DNA from: Oscillospiraceae bacterium
GTDB lineage: Bacteria > Bacillota > Clostridia > Oscillospirales > Acutalibacteraceae
NCBI GenBank assembly: GCA_015065805.1
Contig: SVPN01000021.1
Coordinates: 1-34,458, forward strand
Length of the DNA: 34,458 nt
Direction: 5' to 3'
A program made the translations under genes and the position numbers. The notes below the pieces were generated by a model. That model did not search any database. It was given only the letters and a program-made list of their open reading frames with translations, and was not told the origin of the DNA. Below are positions 24,238 through 34,458 of the stretch, in pieces; within the stretch, counting starts at the first letter, position 1; each line of letters opens with the position of its first letter.

Positions 24238-26169
24238 TCATTTCTCCTTTCGGTTTTGAGTCTTTTTTGCAGCCGCCTTTTTACGGACAGGCGGTTTCTT
24301 TTCCTTTTCAAGCTGAATGTACAGCACGGAAAGCGGCGGAACGGTCAGTTCGATCGATTGCTTGAAGCCGTGCATCGGCTCAAGCTCCGTTTCGATCTTG
24401 CCGTTGACAACACCCGTGCCGCCGAACTCCGTCGCGTCGGTCGTGAACGCTTCACGGTAGATGCCGTAGGTCGGCACACCGATACGATAATGCTCACGCT
24501 TGACGGGGTTGAAGTTGCACAGCACGATGGTTTCTTTTCCGCTTCTGTCGATACGGCGGAACACGATGATGCTTTGTGTGTAGTCATCGTGCGCGATCCA
24601 CGAGAAGCCTTCCCAGGAGAAATCGTTCTCCCAGAACGAGGGATTCTCAAGGTAGAAGCGGTTGAGCGCTTTGGTAAAGCCGTGGAACTGACGGTGGGCA
24701 TCGTATTGCAACAGCAGCCAGTCGAGCTCGGACTGATAATCCCACTCCTTGAACTGCGCAAACTCACTGCCCATAAACAACAGCTTTTTACCGGGATGCG
24801 CCATCATATAGCCGAGGAAGGTTCGCGCTTCGGCAAACTTGTCCTCGTAATTGCCGGGCATTTTATTGATCAGCGAGCCTTTGCCGTGAACGACCTCATC
24901 GTGCGAGATCGGCAACACAAAGTTCTCGGAGAACGCATAGAAGAACGAGAAGGTCAGGCTGTCGTGGTTATCCTTGCGGAACAGCGGATCCAGCGACATA
25001 TACCGAAGCATATCGTTCATCCAACCCATATTCCACTTGTAGTTGAAGCCGAGACCGCCGTCCCCCGTCGGGCGCGACACCATCGGCCACGCGGTGGATT
25101 CTTCGGCGATCATCATCGTCTGGGGATGCGCGCCGAACACGGCTTCGTTGAGAATACGCAGGAACTCAACCGCTTCTAAATTTTCCTTGCCGCCGTATTT
25201 GTTCGGAATCCATTGACCGTGTTCGCGGTTGTAGTCGAGATACAGCATGGATGCGACCGCATCCACACGCAGACCGTCCACGTGGTACTGTTCGATCCAG
25301 TACAGCGCGTTGGAGATCAGGAAGCTGCGCACCTCGTGGCGACCGTAGTCAAATACACAGGTGCCCCATTCCTTATGTTCACCCTTGCGCGGATCGGCAT
25401 ATTCATAGCACGCGGTACCGTCAAAGCGGAACAGCCCTGCCGCATCACGTGGGAAGTGCGCGGGAACCCAATCCATAATCACGCCGATACCTGCTTGATG
25501 GCAACGGTCAATGAAGCGCATAAACTGGTCAGGCGAGCCGTAACGCGAGGTCGGAGCGTAATAACCCGTCACCTGATAGCCCCACGAGCCGTCATAAGGA
25601 TATTCCGACAGCGGCAGCATCTCGATATGGGTGTAGCCCATTTCCTTGACGTACGGGATCAGCTCATCGGCAAGCTTTTCATAATCGAATACATTGCCGT
25701 CTTCATACCGACGCCAGGAGCCTGCATGTACTTCATAGATATTCACGGGGCAGTCGTAAATAGACCGCTTGTTTTTCTCTTCGATCCAAGCGGCATCGCC
25801 CCATTCGTAAGCATCCAGTGAAAAGATCTTGGAAGCCGTTCCCGGACGGGTCTCGGAATGCGTGGCATAGGGATCCGCTTTCATCAGCTCCGTGCCGTCA
25901 CCGGTACAGACCCAATACTTATAAGCGGCAAATTCCTCCAAGCCACCCGCAACCGTTTCCCACACGCCGTCATCACGGCGCGTCATCGGATCGCGACGAG
26001 GATCCCAGCCGTTGAAATCGCCGACAACCGACACCGATCGGGCGTTGGGTGCCCACACACGGAAGCGGTATTGTCCGTTTCCGACAGCGTGACAGCCCAT
26101 TTCCAGATACGCGCGGCAATCGAGTCCCTTGTAATAATAAGGGGACATTTTCTCAGCAGACACGATCAT
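24238..26169 (-). CDS. glgB: 1,4-alpha-glucan branching enzyme
   Basis: About 643 residues from ATG 26169, which follows GAAAGG; the longer frame to 26271 overlaps the promoter. It has an N-terminal CBM48 (YRFRVWAPNARSVSVVGDFNGWDP), a GH13 barrel with YEVHAGSW, DWVPAHFPRD, DGLRVDAVASMLYLDY (nucleophile Asp), MMIAEESTAWP (acid/base Glu) and LPISHDEVVHGK, and a C-terminal beta-sandwich followed by a lysine-rich tail (KKPPVRKKAAAKK). It cuts alpha-1,4 chains and rejoins them as alpha-1,6 branches. It is first gene of the glycogen operon. Confidence 0.95.
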   Translation of the reverse strand: MIVSAEKMSPYYYKGLDCRAYLEMGCHAVGNGQYRFRVWAPNARSVSVVGDFNGWDPRRDPMTRRDDGVWETVAGGLEEFAAYKYWVCTGDGTELMKADPYATHSETRPGTASKIFSLDAYEWGDAAWIEEKNKRSIYDCPVNIYEVHAGSWRRYEDGNVFDYEKLADELIPYVKEMGYTHIEMLPLSEYPYDGSWGYQVTGYYAPTSRYGSPDQFMRFIDRCHQAGIGVIMDWVPAHFPRDAAGLFRFDGTACYEYADPRKGEHKEWGTCVFDYGRHEVRSFLISNALYWIEQYHVDGLRVDAVASMLYLDYNREHGQWIPNKYGGKENLEAVEFLRILNEAVFGAHPQTMMIAEESTAWPMVSRPTGDGGLGFNYKWNMGWMNDMLRYMSLDPLFRKDNHDSLTFSFFYAFSENFVLPISHDEVVHGKGSLINKMPGNYEDKFAEARTFLGYMMAHPGKKLLFMGSEFAQFKEWDYQSELDWLLLQYDAHRQFHGFTKALNRFYLENPSFWENDFSWEGFSWIAHDDYTQSIIVFRRIDRSGKETIVLCNFNPVKREHYRIGVPTYGIYREAFTTDATEFGGTGVVNGKIETELEPMHGFKQSIELTVPPLSVLYIQLEKEKKPPVRKKAAAKKTQNRKEK

Positions 26170-26242
26170 CACACCTTTCTTCTCGCGTGAAACAGCGCCC
26201 GGACAAAGCCTATGGACGCAATACTCCACATTTCCATATAGC

Positions 26243-26271
26243 ATTGTACCAATTTCTTTGAAAAAATGCAA
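26243..26271 (-). promoter_or_regulatory. Sigma-A-like promoter of the glycogen operon
   Basis: TTGCAT (26271-26266), 17-base spacer and TACAAT (26248-26243) on the minus strand, about 74 bases before the glgB start. Confidence 0.8.
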
Positions 26272-26376
26272 GGGGTTTTGTGTATTTTCTTAGAAGATTT
26301 TTTCAAGAAAAACGTAAATATTAGTTAAATTGCACTAAAGAAAAGACGGAATGCTGTACAGATTTTAAAAACGCCC

Positions 26377-26405
26377 TCATATTCTCCGAAGAATGCTCAT
26401 ATTGT
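26377..26405 (+). promoter_or_regulatory. Sigma-E-like sporulation promoter for yabP
   Basis: TCATATT (26377-26383) fits the sigma-E -35 consensus KMATATT at all positions. After exactly 14 bases CATATTGT (26398-26405) matches five of eight positions of CATACAMT. It lies 31 bases before the yabP start, where B. subtilis also uses sigma-E. Confidence 0.65.
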
Positions 26406-26436
26406 AAAGCAAAAAGCTAAAAGGAGTGCATATATT

Positions 26437-26706
26437 ATGACGACCGAATCCTCCATCCCCCATCAGCTGATTTTAGACGAGAGGCAACGGTTATCGCTGT
26501 CGGGCGTATCGGACGTGGACAGCTTTGACGATGCTGTTGTGGTTGCTCACACCTCGCTCGGCGACCTGACCGTTAAGGGGCAGCACCTGCACATCTGTCG
26601 GCTGAACACCGAAAGCGGTGAACTGTCGCTGGAGGGACAGATCGATCTGTTGGAGTACACGGAGCCCAAAGCGCGCGGTAATCGCCTGCGCCGCTGGTTC
26701 CGATGA
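26437..26706 (+). CDS. yabP: Sporulation protein YabP
   Basis: 89 residues, close to the usual 90-100 for YabP/YqfC-type proteins. It is a small beta-rich domain with LSLSGVSDVDSFDD, TSLGDLTVKGQHLHI and ELSLEGQIDLLEY. The GDLTVKGxxLHI and L-x-GxI patterns are typical of the family, which acts in the mother cell during spore formation with an unknown biochemical role. AAAGGAG precedes the ATG. It is followed by yabQ, divIC and yabR exactly as in Bacillus. A sigma-E-like promoter lies upstream. Confidence 0.88.
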   Translation: MTTESSIPHQLILDERQRLSLSGVSDVDSFDDAVVVAHTSLGDLTVKGQHLHICRLNTESGELSLEGQIDLLEYTEPKARGNRLRRWFR

Positions 26707-26718
26707 GGTGAGCTTGCG

Positions 26719-27144
26719 ATGATGATCTCCAATCAGGAACAGCTTCTTCTTTTGTGGCGATATCTGGGATACGGTGTGTGGCTGAATCTGTTCGGCATTG
26801 CATTCGATCGGATGCGCCTGCATTTCCGTTCGGGAGCTGTGCGTATTCTTCTGGATATCGTCGGCTCTGTCGCGGCGGGGTTTTGCCTGTTCATATTCTC
26901 ACTTGCCGCGGGGAACGGCGAGATCCGTCCGGTGATGCTGCTTGCCGTATTGATCGGTGCGGGTGTTTCTCACCTTTCCTTCGGACGGCTGTTCACCCTT
27001 CTTCTTGACCGTCTGAACGGATCTATAAGAGCCTTGAACCGCTGTTCGGCGGGTGTGAAGAGGAAAGTTGCGGATTTTGGGCGAAAAATACGAAAAAAAG
27101 TTGAATTATTTTATAAAAAACACTTGCAGAGCAACCCTCTTTAG
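26719..27144 (+). CDS. yabQ: Spore cortex biosynthesis protein YabQ
   Basis: 141 residues with an N-terminal hydrophobic segment (LLLLWRYLGYGVWLNLFGI), helices at about 40-62 and 72-92, and a basic C-terminal tail (VKRKVADFGRKIRKK). Topology and genome position identify YabQ, a mother-cell membrane protein needed for spore cortex peptidoglycan in Bacillus. Sequence conservation in the family is low, so the neighbourhood carries much of the assignment. It starts 12 bases after yabP with a GAGGTGA ribosome site and is probably cotranscribed with it. Confidence 0.85.
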   Translation: MMISNQEQLLLLWRYLGYGVWLNLFGIAFDRMRLHFRSGAVRILLDIVGSVAAGFCLFIFSLAAGNGEIRPVMLLAVLIGAGVSHLSFGRLFTLLLDRLNGSIRALNRCSAGVKRKVADFGRKIRKKVELFYKKHLQSNPL

Positions 27145-27153
27145 GTGTATAAT
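27124..27153 (+). promoter_or_regulatory. Sigma-A-like promoter for divIC
   Basis: TTGCAG (27124-27129), 18-base spacer and a perfect TATAAT (27148-27153) overlap the end of yabQ. This would let the division gene be expressed in growing cells independently of the sporulation promoter. Confidence 0.65.
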
Positions 27154-27243
27154 CGTAACAATAGGTAACGATATTGTAATCGGCTTATCCATCGCAGAAA
27201 CCACACCCTCTTCCCCGTATCTTTCGGAAAGGATGTATACGAT

Positions 27244-27525
27244 ATGAAAACGGAATTCAAAGAAAAACAAAGCCTCGTTTTTCGCATCGCCGTTGCCGCT
27301 CTTCTTGTCTGGGTGATCGTGTCGCTCTTCCAGCTCCAGATCGATATCCGTGACAAACAAGCGGATCTGGATGACCTGCAGGCGCAGATCGTTGCACAGC
27401 AACGCATCAACGAAGAGCTCGAAGGCAAGAACGCCGATGACGACGAGTATCTGGAGCAACAAGCCCGCAACAAGGGGCTTGCCAAGCCCGGCGAGATCAT
27501 CTACAAAGAGATCCCCGGCAACTGA
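27244..27525 (+). CDS. divIC: Septum formation initiator (DivIC/FtsB family)
   Basis: 93 residues: a short cytoplasmic start, one transmembrane helix (about 12-31, VFRIAVAALLVWVIVSLFQ), then an extracellular coiled coil (about 32-72, LDDLQAQIVAQQRINEELEG) and the family ending ARNKGLAKPGEIIYKEI. DivIC/FtsB forms a complex with DivIB/FtsQ and FtsL in the divisome. It lies between yabQ and yabR as in B. subtilis, about 100 bases after yabQ with its own promoter. Confidence 0.9.
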   Translation: MKTEFKEKQSLVFRIAVAALLVWVIVSLFQLQIDIRDKQADLDDLQAQIVAQQRINEELEGKNADDDEYLEQQARNKGLAKPGEIIYKEIPGN

Positions 27526-27573
27526 GAATGTCATTTTTCCCGCAAAAGCGGATCAACAGGAGGAAATTGAGCA

Positions 27574-28032
27574 GTGCAGATTGAGGTAGGAGCCGTTTTA
27601 GAAGGCAAGGTCACAGGTATCACGAAATTCGGTGCGTTTGTGGAAATCGCGCCGGGTAAGACCGGTATGGTCCACATTTCCGAGGTTGCCAACAGCTATG
27701 TCAAGGAAATCACCGACCACATCAGCGAAGGTCAGACCGTCAAGGTCAAGGTGTTGAGCATCGGCGAGGACGGCAAAATCAGCCTGTCGATCAAAAAAGC
27801 CACCGCACCCGCACCGCGCACTCCCCGCGCACCCGTGCAATCCTCCGGTCGCCCCGGTAATTTCGAATGGCAATCCTCTTCTGCGCGCCGTACCGGCTCA
27901 GAGAGCTTTGAGGATATGATGTCCCGCTTCAAGCAAGCCAGTGACGAAAAGATGTCCGATCTGCGCCGCTCGGTTGACGGCAAGCACGGCAGCTTTGCAC
28001 CCCGCCGCGGTTCAAACAAGCCCCAGCCCTGA
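27574..28032 (+). CDS. yabR: S1 RNA-binding domain protein (YabR)
   Basis: 152 residues from GTG 27574 with AGGAGG upstream. One S1 domain fills residues 1-75 (VGAVLEGKVTGITKFGAFV, GKTGMVHISEV, VKVKVLSIGEDGKISLSIK). The rest is a low-complexity basic tail rich in Pro, Arg and Ser, probably disordered and RNA-contacting. B. subtilis YabR (general stress protein 13-like) has the same architecture. The molecular target is unknown; a translation or RNA-metabolism role is inferred. Confidence 0.88.
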   Translation: MQIEVGAVLEGKVTGITKFGAFVEIAPGKTGMVHISEVANSYVKEITDHISEGQTVKVKVLSIGEDGKISLSIKKATAPAPRTPRAPVQSSGRPGNFEWQSSSARRTGSESFEDMMSRFKQASDEKMSDLRRSVDGKHGSFAPRRGSNKPQP

Positions 28033-28053
28033 TCAACAAGCCCACACATACTA

Positions 28054-28103
28054 AGGGAACCGTATTTTCCGCGGTCAACAGACTGCCGAAACTGCTGTTC
28101 CCT
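28054..28103 (+). terminator. Possible terminator after yabR
   Basis: Seven-base arms AGGGAAC (28054-28060) and GTTCCCT (28097-28103) are separated by 36 bases that may fold further, and are followed by CTTTTC. The long loop makes this a weak candidate. Confidence 0.35.
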
Positions 28104-28125
28104 CTTTTCATAGGGAGATTTCACT

Positions 28126-29277
28126 ATGCGTATTCAAAATGCCCGAATTGTTCCCGTCGATGCTCCCGTCATCGAAAACGGATATATTGACATTGAAAAC
28201 GGCATCATCACCGCTGTCGGTGCTATGCCCGCTCCGACACACGCCGACGAGCTTTACGACGCCGAGGGAGCATCTGTCTACCCCGGTTTTATCGATGTGC
28301 ACTGCCATCTCGGTATGTGGGAGGACGGTCTGAACTTTGAAGGTGACGACGGCAACGAGGATACCGATCCCACCACGCCTCAGCTTCGCGCTGTTGACGC
28401 GGTGAATCCTCTGGACCGTTGCTTTGCCGAAGCAAGAGCCGCCGGTGTTACTGCCGTTGTGACAGGTCCCGGCAGTTCCAACCCCATCGGCGGACAGCTG
28501 TGCGCCCTGAAGACGCAGGGCGTGTGCCTTGACGATATGGTCATCAAAGCACCGCTTGCTATGAAGATGGCGTTGGGCGAAAACCCCAAGTGCACCTATC
28601 ACAGCAAAAGCCAGGCACCCGTCACCCGTATGGCGACCGCCTCGGTCATCCGCGAACAGCTCCGCCTTGCCGCGGAATATGATAAGCAACTGAAAAAGGC
28701 CGCAGAAGACGATGACACCGACGAGCCCGATTTTGACAGTAAATGCGACGCTCTTCTCCCCGTCATCCGAGGAGAGCTTCCCGTGCATTTTCACGCACAC
28801 CGACTGGATGATATTATGACCGCACGCCGCATTGCCAAGGAATTTTCCCTACGCTATGTGATCGTGCACGGCACCGAAGCGCACCTTGCCGCCGATGTGC
28901 TGGCACGCGACGGAATCGATGTGCTGAGCGGGCCGATTCTGTGCGACCGCTCCAAGCCCGAGCTCAAAGAGCTGACCCCCGCCTCCCCCGCAATGCTACA
29001 CAAAGCAAAAGTGCGCATTGCGCTCATCACCGATCATCCCGAAACGCCGCTTCAATATCTGGGCATCTGCGCCGGTCTTGCCGTGCGCGAGGGCTTACCC
29101 CACGAAGCCGCTTTGCGTGCCGTAACCCTGGATGCCGCCGCCATCGTCGGCATAGATGATCGCGTCGGCTCTCTGACGGTCGGCAAGGATGCCGACCTGG
29201 TGCTGTTTGACACCGATCCGTTCACCGTTGCCGCAAAGCCGAAGGCTGTGATGATCGACGGAAAGTGGGTCGAGTAA
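28126..29277 (+). CDS. Metal-dependent amidohydrolase
   Basis: 383 residues with the amidohydrolase layout: a small beta domain at the ends and a TIM barrel between. Metal-ligand motifs are YPGFIDVHCHLG near residue 55-65, PVHFHAHRLDD, VIVHGTEAH and ALITDHPETP. The C-terminus returns with VGSLTVGKDADLVLFD. It is closest to the imidazolonepropionase-like branch often annotated simply as amidohydrolase. The substrate cannot be read from sequence. A GGGAG site precedes the ATG. It opens a tight run with the MBL-fold, RNA methyltransferase and lipid kinase genes. Confidence 0.85.
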   Translation: MRIQNARIVPVDAPVIENGYIDIENGIITAVGAMPAPTHADELYDAEGASVYPGFIDVHCHLGMWEDGLNFEGDDGNEDTDPTTPQLRAVDAVNPLDRCFAEARAAGVTAVVTGPGSSNPIGGQLCALKTQGVCLDDMVIKAPLAMKMALGENPKCTYHSKSQAPVTRMATASVIREQLRLAAEYDKQLKKAAEDDDTDEPDFDSKCDALLPVIRGELPVHFHAHRLDDIMTARRIAKEFSLRYVIVHGTEAHLAADVLARDGIDVLSGPILCDRSKPELKELTPASPAMLHKAKVRIALITDHPETPLQYLGICAGLAVREGLPHEAALRAVTLDAAAIVGIDDRVGSLTVGKDADLVLFDTDPFTVAAKPKAVMIDGKWVE

Positions 29278-29278
29278 G

Positions 29279-30052
29279 ATGCGTCTTGTTTGTCTGACGG
29301 AAAACACCAGCATCTGTGACACCGTCGCTGCCGAACACGGACTGTCCCTATACATCGAAGTCAACGGACGAACGCTGTTGTTCGATATGGGACAAAGCTC
29401 CCTGTTCGCCGAAAATGCCGTCTCTTTAGATGTCGATCTTGCCGCTGTTGACACGGCGATCCTCTCCCACGGACATTACGATCACGGCGGAGGTCTGGCA
29501 ACTTTCCTCACCCTTAACGATCAAGCGCCCGTCTATCTGAGCCGCTATGCCTTTGAGAAGCATTTCAACGGTGAAAAATACATCGGACTGAATCCCGCGC
29601 TTGCCGAAAACAACCGTCTGCATTTCACCGACGGTGTGTACGCTCTCGGCGACGGTCTGACACTGTACGCGAACGCCTTGCAAGTCGGAACCCTTGCCCA
29701 CGGCAGTGCGGGACTGACCGCCGAAACCGACGGTGTGCGCCGCGATGACGATTACCGCCACGAGCAATACCTGCTCATCGAAGAGCACGGAAAACGCGTG
29801 CTGATCAGCGGATGCTCCCATCGCGGTATCCTTGAGATCACAACACACTTTCACCCCGACATTCTGATCGGCGGATTTCATCTTTCCAAGCTCACTGCGG
29901 AGCAGGCTGTCAGCGAATACGCCGCTCCGTTAAACGCATTGAACACCGATTTCTACACCTGCCACTGCACAGGCACCACGCAATACGACGCCTTATCCGC
30001 CGTGATGCCGCGTCTTTCGTACCTGGCAGGCGGACAACAACTTATCGTATAA
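29279..30052 (+). CDS. Metallo-beta-lactamase-fold hydrolase
   Basis: 257 residues with the MBL metal motif SHGHYDHGGGL (about 62-72) and later ligands in ISGCSHRGI and YTCHCTG. The pattern is that of the COG1237 group, named after an archaeal enzyme of methanopterin synthesis, though in Firmicutes the true reaction is not known. ATG 29279 begins one base after the amidohydrolase stop, so translation is probably coupled. Confidence 0.85.
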   Translation: MRLVCLTENTSICDTVAAEHGLSLYIEVNGRTLLFDMGQSSLFAENAVSLDVDLAAVDTAILSHGHYDHGGGLATFLTLNDQAPVYLSRYAFEKHFNGEKYIGLNPALAENNRLHFTDGVYALGDGLTLYANALQVGTLAHGSAGLTAETDGVRRDDDYRHEQYLLIEEHGKRVLISGCSHRGILEITTHFHPDILIGGFHLSKLTAEQAVSEYAAPLNALNTDFYTCHCTGTTQYDALSAVMPRLSYLAGGQQLIV

Positions 30053-30066
30053 AAGGATACCTTACT

Positions 30067-31182
30067 ATGGAACTGTTGCAATTTTGTGCCCCGTGTCTGT
30101 TCGGGCTGGAGGGCATTTTAGCGGACGAGCTACGCCGTATGGGCGCTCAGCGTGTCACTCCGCAAAACGGACGTGTGCTGTTTGAAGGCGATGCCGCGAT
30201 GTTAGCCCGCGCCAATATTCAATCGCGCTACGCCGAACGCATCCAGCTGATGCTGGGCACCTTCCGTGCCGTCACGTTCGATCAGCTGTTTGAAGGCGTC
30301 AAGGCGTTGCCCTGGGAACACTTCATCGGCAAGACCGACCGCTTCCCTGTCAAGGGCTGGTCATTGCAATCGGCACTTCACTCCATCCCCGATTGCCAGA
30401 AGATCATCAAAAAAGCCGTGGTGGAGCGTTTGAAATCGCGCTATCACGTTGGCTGGTTTGAGGAAACGGGCGCACTGTATCAGATTCAGTTCACCATCCT
30501 CAAGGACGAGGTCACCCTGCTTATCGACACCAGCGGCGCAGGACTGCACAAGCGCGGTTACCGCCGGAATGCCGGCGGCGCTCCCATCAAGGAAACCCTC
30601 GCTGCCGCCATTGTGGATGTTACAAGAGCACGTTTGTCCCCTGTTATCTGCGATCCCTGCTGCGGCTCGGGAACGATGCTCATCGAAGCAGCTCTCGCCG
30701 CCAAACGCATCGCACCGGGAATCGGACGCCGTTTTGCCGCGGCACAGTGGCCGCTTGTTCCCTACGACATCTGGGAAGCGGAACGTGCACACGCCAAAGA
30801 AGCGGAGCGTCCCGACCAGCAGTTTACCGCCGTCGGCGGAGACATTGACCCCGAAGCGGTACGGTTGACCAAGGACAATGCCTTCAAAGCGGGAGTCGGC
30901 GATCACATCGAAGCCTCCGTGCGCGACCTGAAGACCTTTGAACCGCAGGGCGAGCGCGGCATTGTGCTGTGCAACCCGCCCTACGGCGAACGGTTGCTGG
31001 ATATCCGCGAAGCACAACGCATCATCCGCGAGCTCGGACGCGTATTTGTGCCGCAAAAGGGATGGCAATACGCCATCATCAGTCCCGACGAACAGTTTGA
31101 AGAGCTGTTCGGACGACAGGCAAAAAAACGCCGCAAGCTATACAACGGTATGCTCAAATGCCAGCTCTATATTTTCGAATGA
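30067..31182 (+). CDS. THUMP-domain RNA N2-guanine methyltransferase (RlmL/YpsC type)
   Basis: 371 residues: N-terminal ferredoxin-like/THUMP region (about 1-160) and a Rossmann methyltransferase domain (about 165-371) with the SAM loop CDPCCGSGTMLIEAA, GGDIDPEAV and catalytic NPPYGERL. This matches the RlmL N-terminal half and B. subtilis YpsC, which methylate guanine of 23S rRNA. It lacks the second methyltransferase domain of E. coli RlmL, as usual in Firmicutes. It follows the MBL gene by 14 bases. Confidence 0.9.
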   Translation: MELLQFCAPCLFGLEGILADELRRMGAQRVTPQNGRVLFEGDAAMLARANIQSRYAERIQLMLGTFRAVTFDQLFEGVKALPWEHFIGKTDRFPVKGWSLQSALHSIPDCQKIIKKAVVERLKSRYHVGWFEETGALYQIQFTILKDEVTLLIDTSGAGLHKRGYRRNAGGAPIKETLAAAIVDVTRARLSPVICDPCCGSGTMLIEAALAAKRIAPGIGRRFAAAQWPLVPYDIWEAERAHAKEAERPDQQFTAVGGDIDPEAVRLTKDNAFKAGVGDHIEASVRDLKTFEPQGERGIVLCNPPYGERLLDIREAQRIIRELGRVFVPQKGWQYAIISPDEQFEELFGRQAKKRRKLYNGMLKCQLYIFE

Positions 31183-31192
31183 GGTGACATCT

Positions 31193-34247
<3,055 letters not shown>

Positions 34248-34260
34248 GAAAAACCTAAAA

Positions 34261-34293
34261 AAAGACGGCGGAAATCCGTTTTCCGCCGTCTTT
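34261..34293 (+). terminator. Intrinsic terminator of groESL
   Basis: A perfect 14-base stem AAAGACGGCGGAAA/TTTCCGCCGTCTTT (34261-34274 and 34280-34293) with a five-base loop and a T-rich 3' side, 13 bases after the groEL stop. Confidence 0.95.
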
Positions 34294-34297
34294 CTTC

Positions 34298-34326
34298 TTG
34301 CATAATTTGTTGCATTGCGCTACAAT
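34298..34326 (+). promoter_or_regulatory. Sigma-A-like promoter after groEL
   Basis: TTGCAT (34298-34303), 17-base spacer, TACAAT (34321-34326): the same hexamers and spacing as the glgB promoter, pointing out of the window. Confidence 0.65.
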
Positions 34327-34331
34327 ACAGG

Positions 34332-34391
34332 TAGGCAAAGGCAAATAAACCCGAACCTGCCTTACACGGCAGCCTATCGGTGCTTTTTGTC
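34332..34391 (+). ncRNA. Candidate short structured RNA or leader
   Basis: Downstream of the promoter two alternative folds are visible. One pairs GGTAGGC (34330-34336) with GCCTATC (34372-34378) and AAGGCA (34338-34343) with TGCCTT (34358-34363). The other pairs CCGA (34351-34354) with TCGG (34377-34380) and CTGCC (34357-34361) with GGCAG (34368-34372), followed by TTTTT (34384-34388), like a terminator. I do not recognise an RNA family. It could be a small RNA or the leader of a gene beyond the edge. Confidence 0.35.
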
Positions 34392-34402
34392 TTGCCGTCA
34401 TA

Positions 34403-34420
34403 GCAAGGCGCCAGCCTTGC
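34403..34420. repeat. Copy of the GCAAGGC palindrome
   Basis: GCAAGGC-GCCA-GCCTTGC is related to the palindromes at 9858-9875 and 10079-10096 inside the foldback element (loop TGAC there), so it is a dispersed repeat. Confidence 0.7.
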
Positions 34421-34458
34421 GTCTTCCGTCGCAACAAAAATCCCACGACATTCTGCTC

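Noticed and set aside
30938-31192. Upstream extension of the lipid kinase gene
   Set aside because: It overlaps the methyltransferase coding region in another frame, and ATG 31193 has a ribosome site directly before the FIINPAAGK motif.

Overview
The window looks like a chromosomal segment from an anaerobic, endospore-forming Clostridia bacterium, most likely of the Oscillospiraceae/Ruminococcaceae group. The evidence is the sporulation/division cluster yabP-yabQ-divIC-yabR, a Firmicutes-type glgB-glgC-glgD-glgA operon with both GlgC and GlgD, two secreted proteins carrying dockerin-type repeats, a CIRCE-controlled groESL operon, and many GC-rich palindromic repeats between genes. I see no rRNA, tRNA or CRISPR array.

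Left part (1-11.1 kb), minus strand apart from mobile DNA. A 1,340-residue secreted protein with a C-terminal dockerin (79-4101) is followed by a repeat-rich island (4234-5953). The island holds a terminator-like hairpin, five tandem palindromic units and an IS481-family insertion sequence that sits in the loop of another palindrome. Next is a three-gene signalling operon on the minus strand: a 7TM protein with a degenerate kinase domain, an apparently active histidine kinase, and a LuxR-type response regulator. Upstream of it lie a 553-bp foldback element with 24-bp terminal inverted repeats and the 3' remnant of a serine recombinase.

Middle (11.1-20.5 kb). A CrtO-like membrane protein and a YbjN-domain protein converge on a shared terminator. 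A P-type cation ATPase follows, and its leader has the layout of a yybP-ykoY manganese riboswitch with a terminator, so the pump is probably a Mn2+ (or Ca2+) exporter. Then come a secreted protein with an internal dockerin and a predicted propeller-like C-terminus, and an operon of VTC-domain protein, DUF4956 membrane protein and a Cthe_2159/DUF4353-type lipoprotein. The latter three may form one envelope-associated system.

Right part (20.5-34.5 kb). glgBCDA (glycogen synthesis, minus strand) diverges from yabP-yabQ-divIC-yabR (plus strand). The intergenic region carries a sigma-A-like promoter for glgB and a good sigma-E-like promoter for yabP. After yabR comes a tight plus-strand run: amidohydrolase, metallo-beta-lactamase-fold hydrolase, THUMP-domain RNA methyltransferase and diacylglycerol-kinase-family lipid kinase. 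groES-groEL ends the gene series with a strong terminator. A sigma-A-like promoter just beyond it would produce a short structured RNA.

The best candidates for something under-described are the pseudokinase-kinase-regulator operon, the VTC/DUF4956/DUF4353 operon, the 553-bp foldback element and the short RNA candidate after groEL. The Mn2+ riboswitch call is strong but belongs to a known class.
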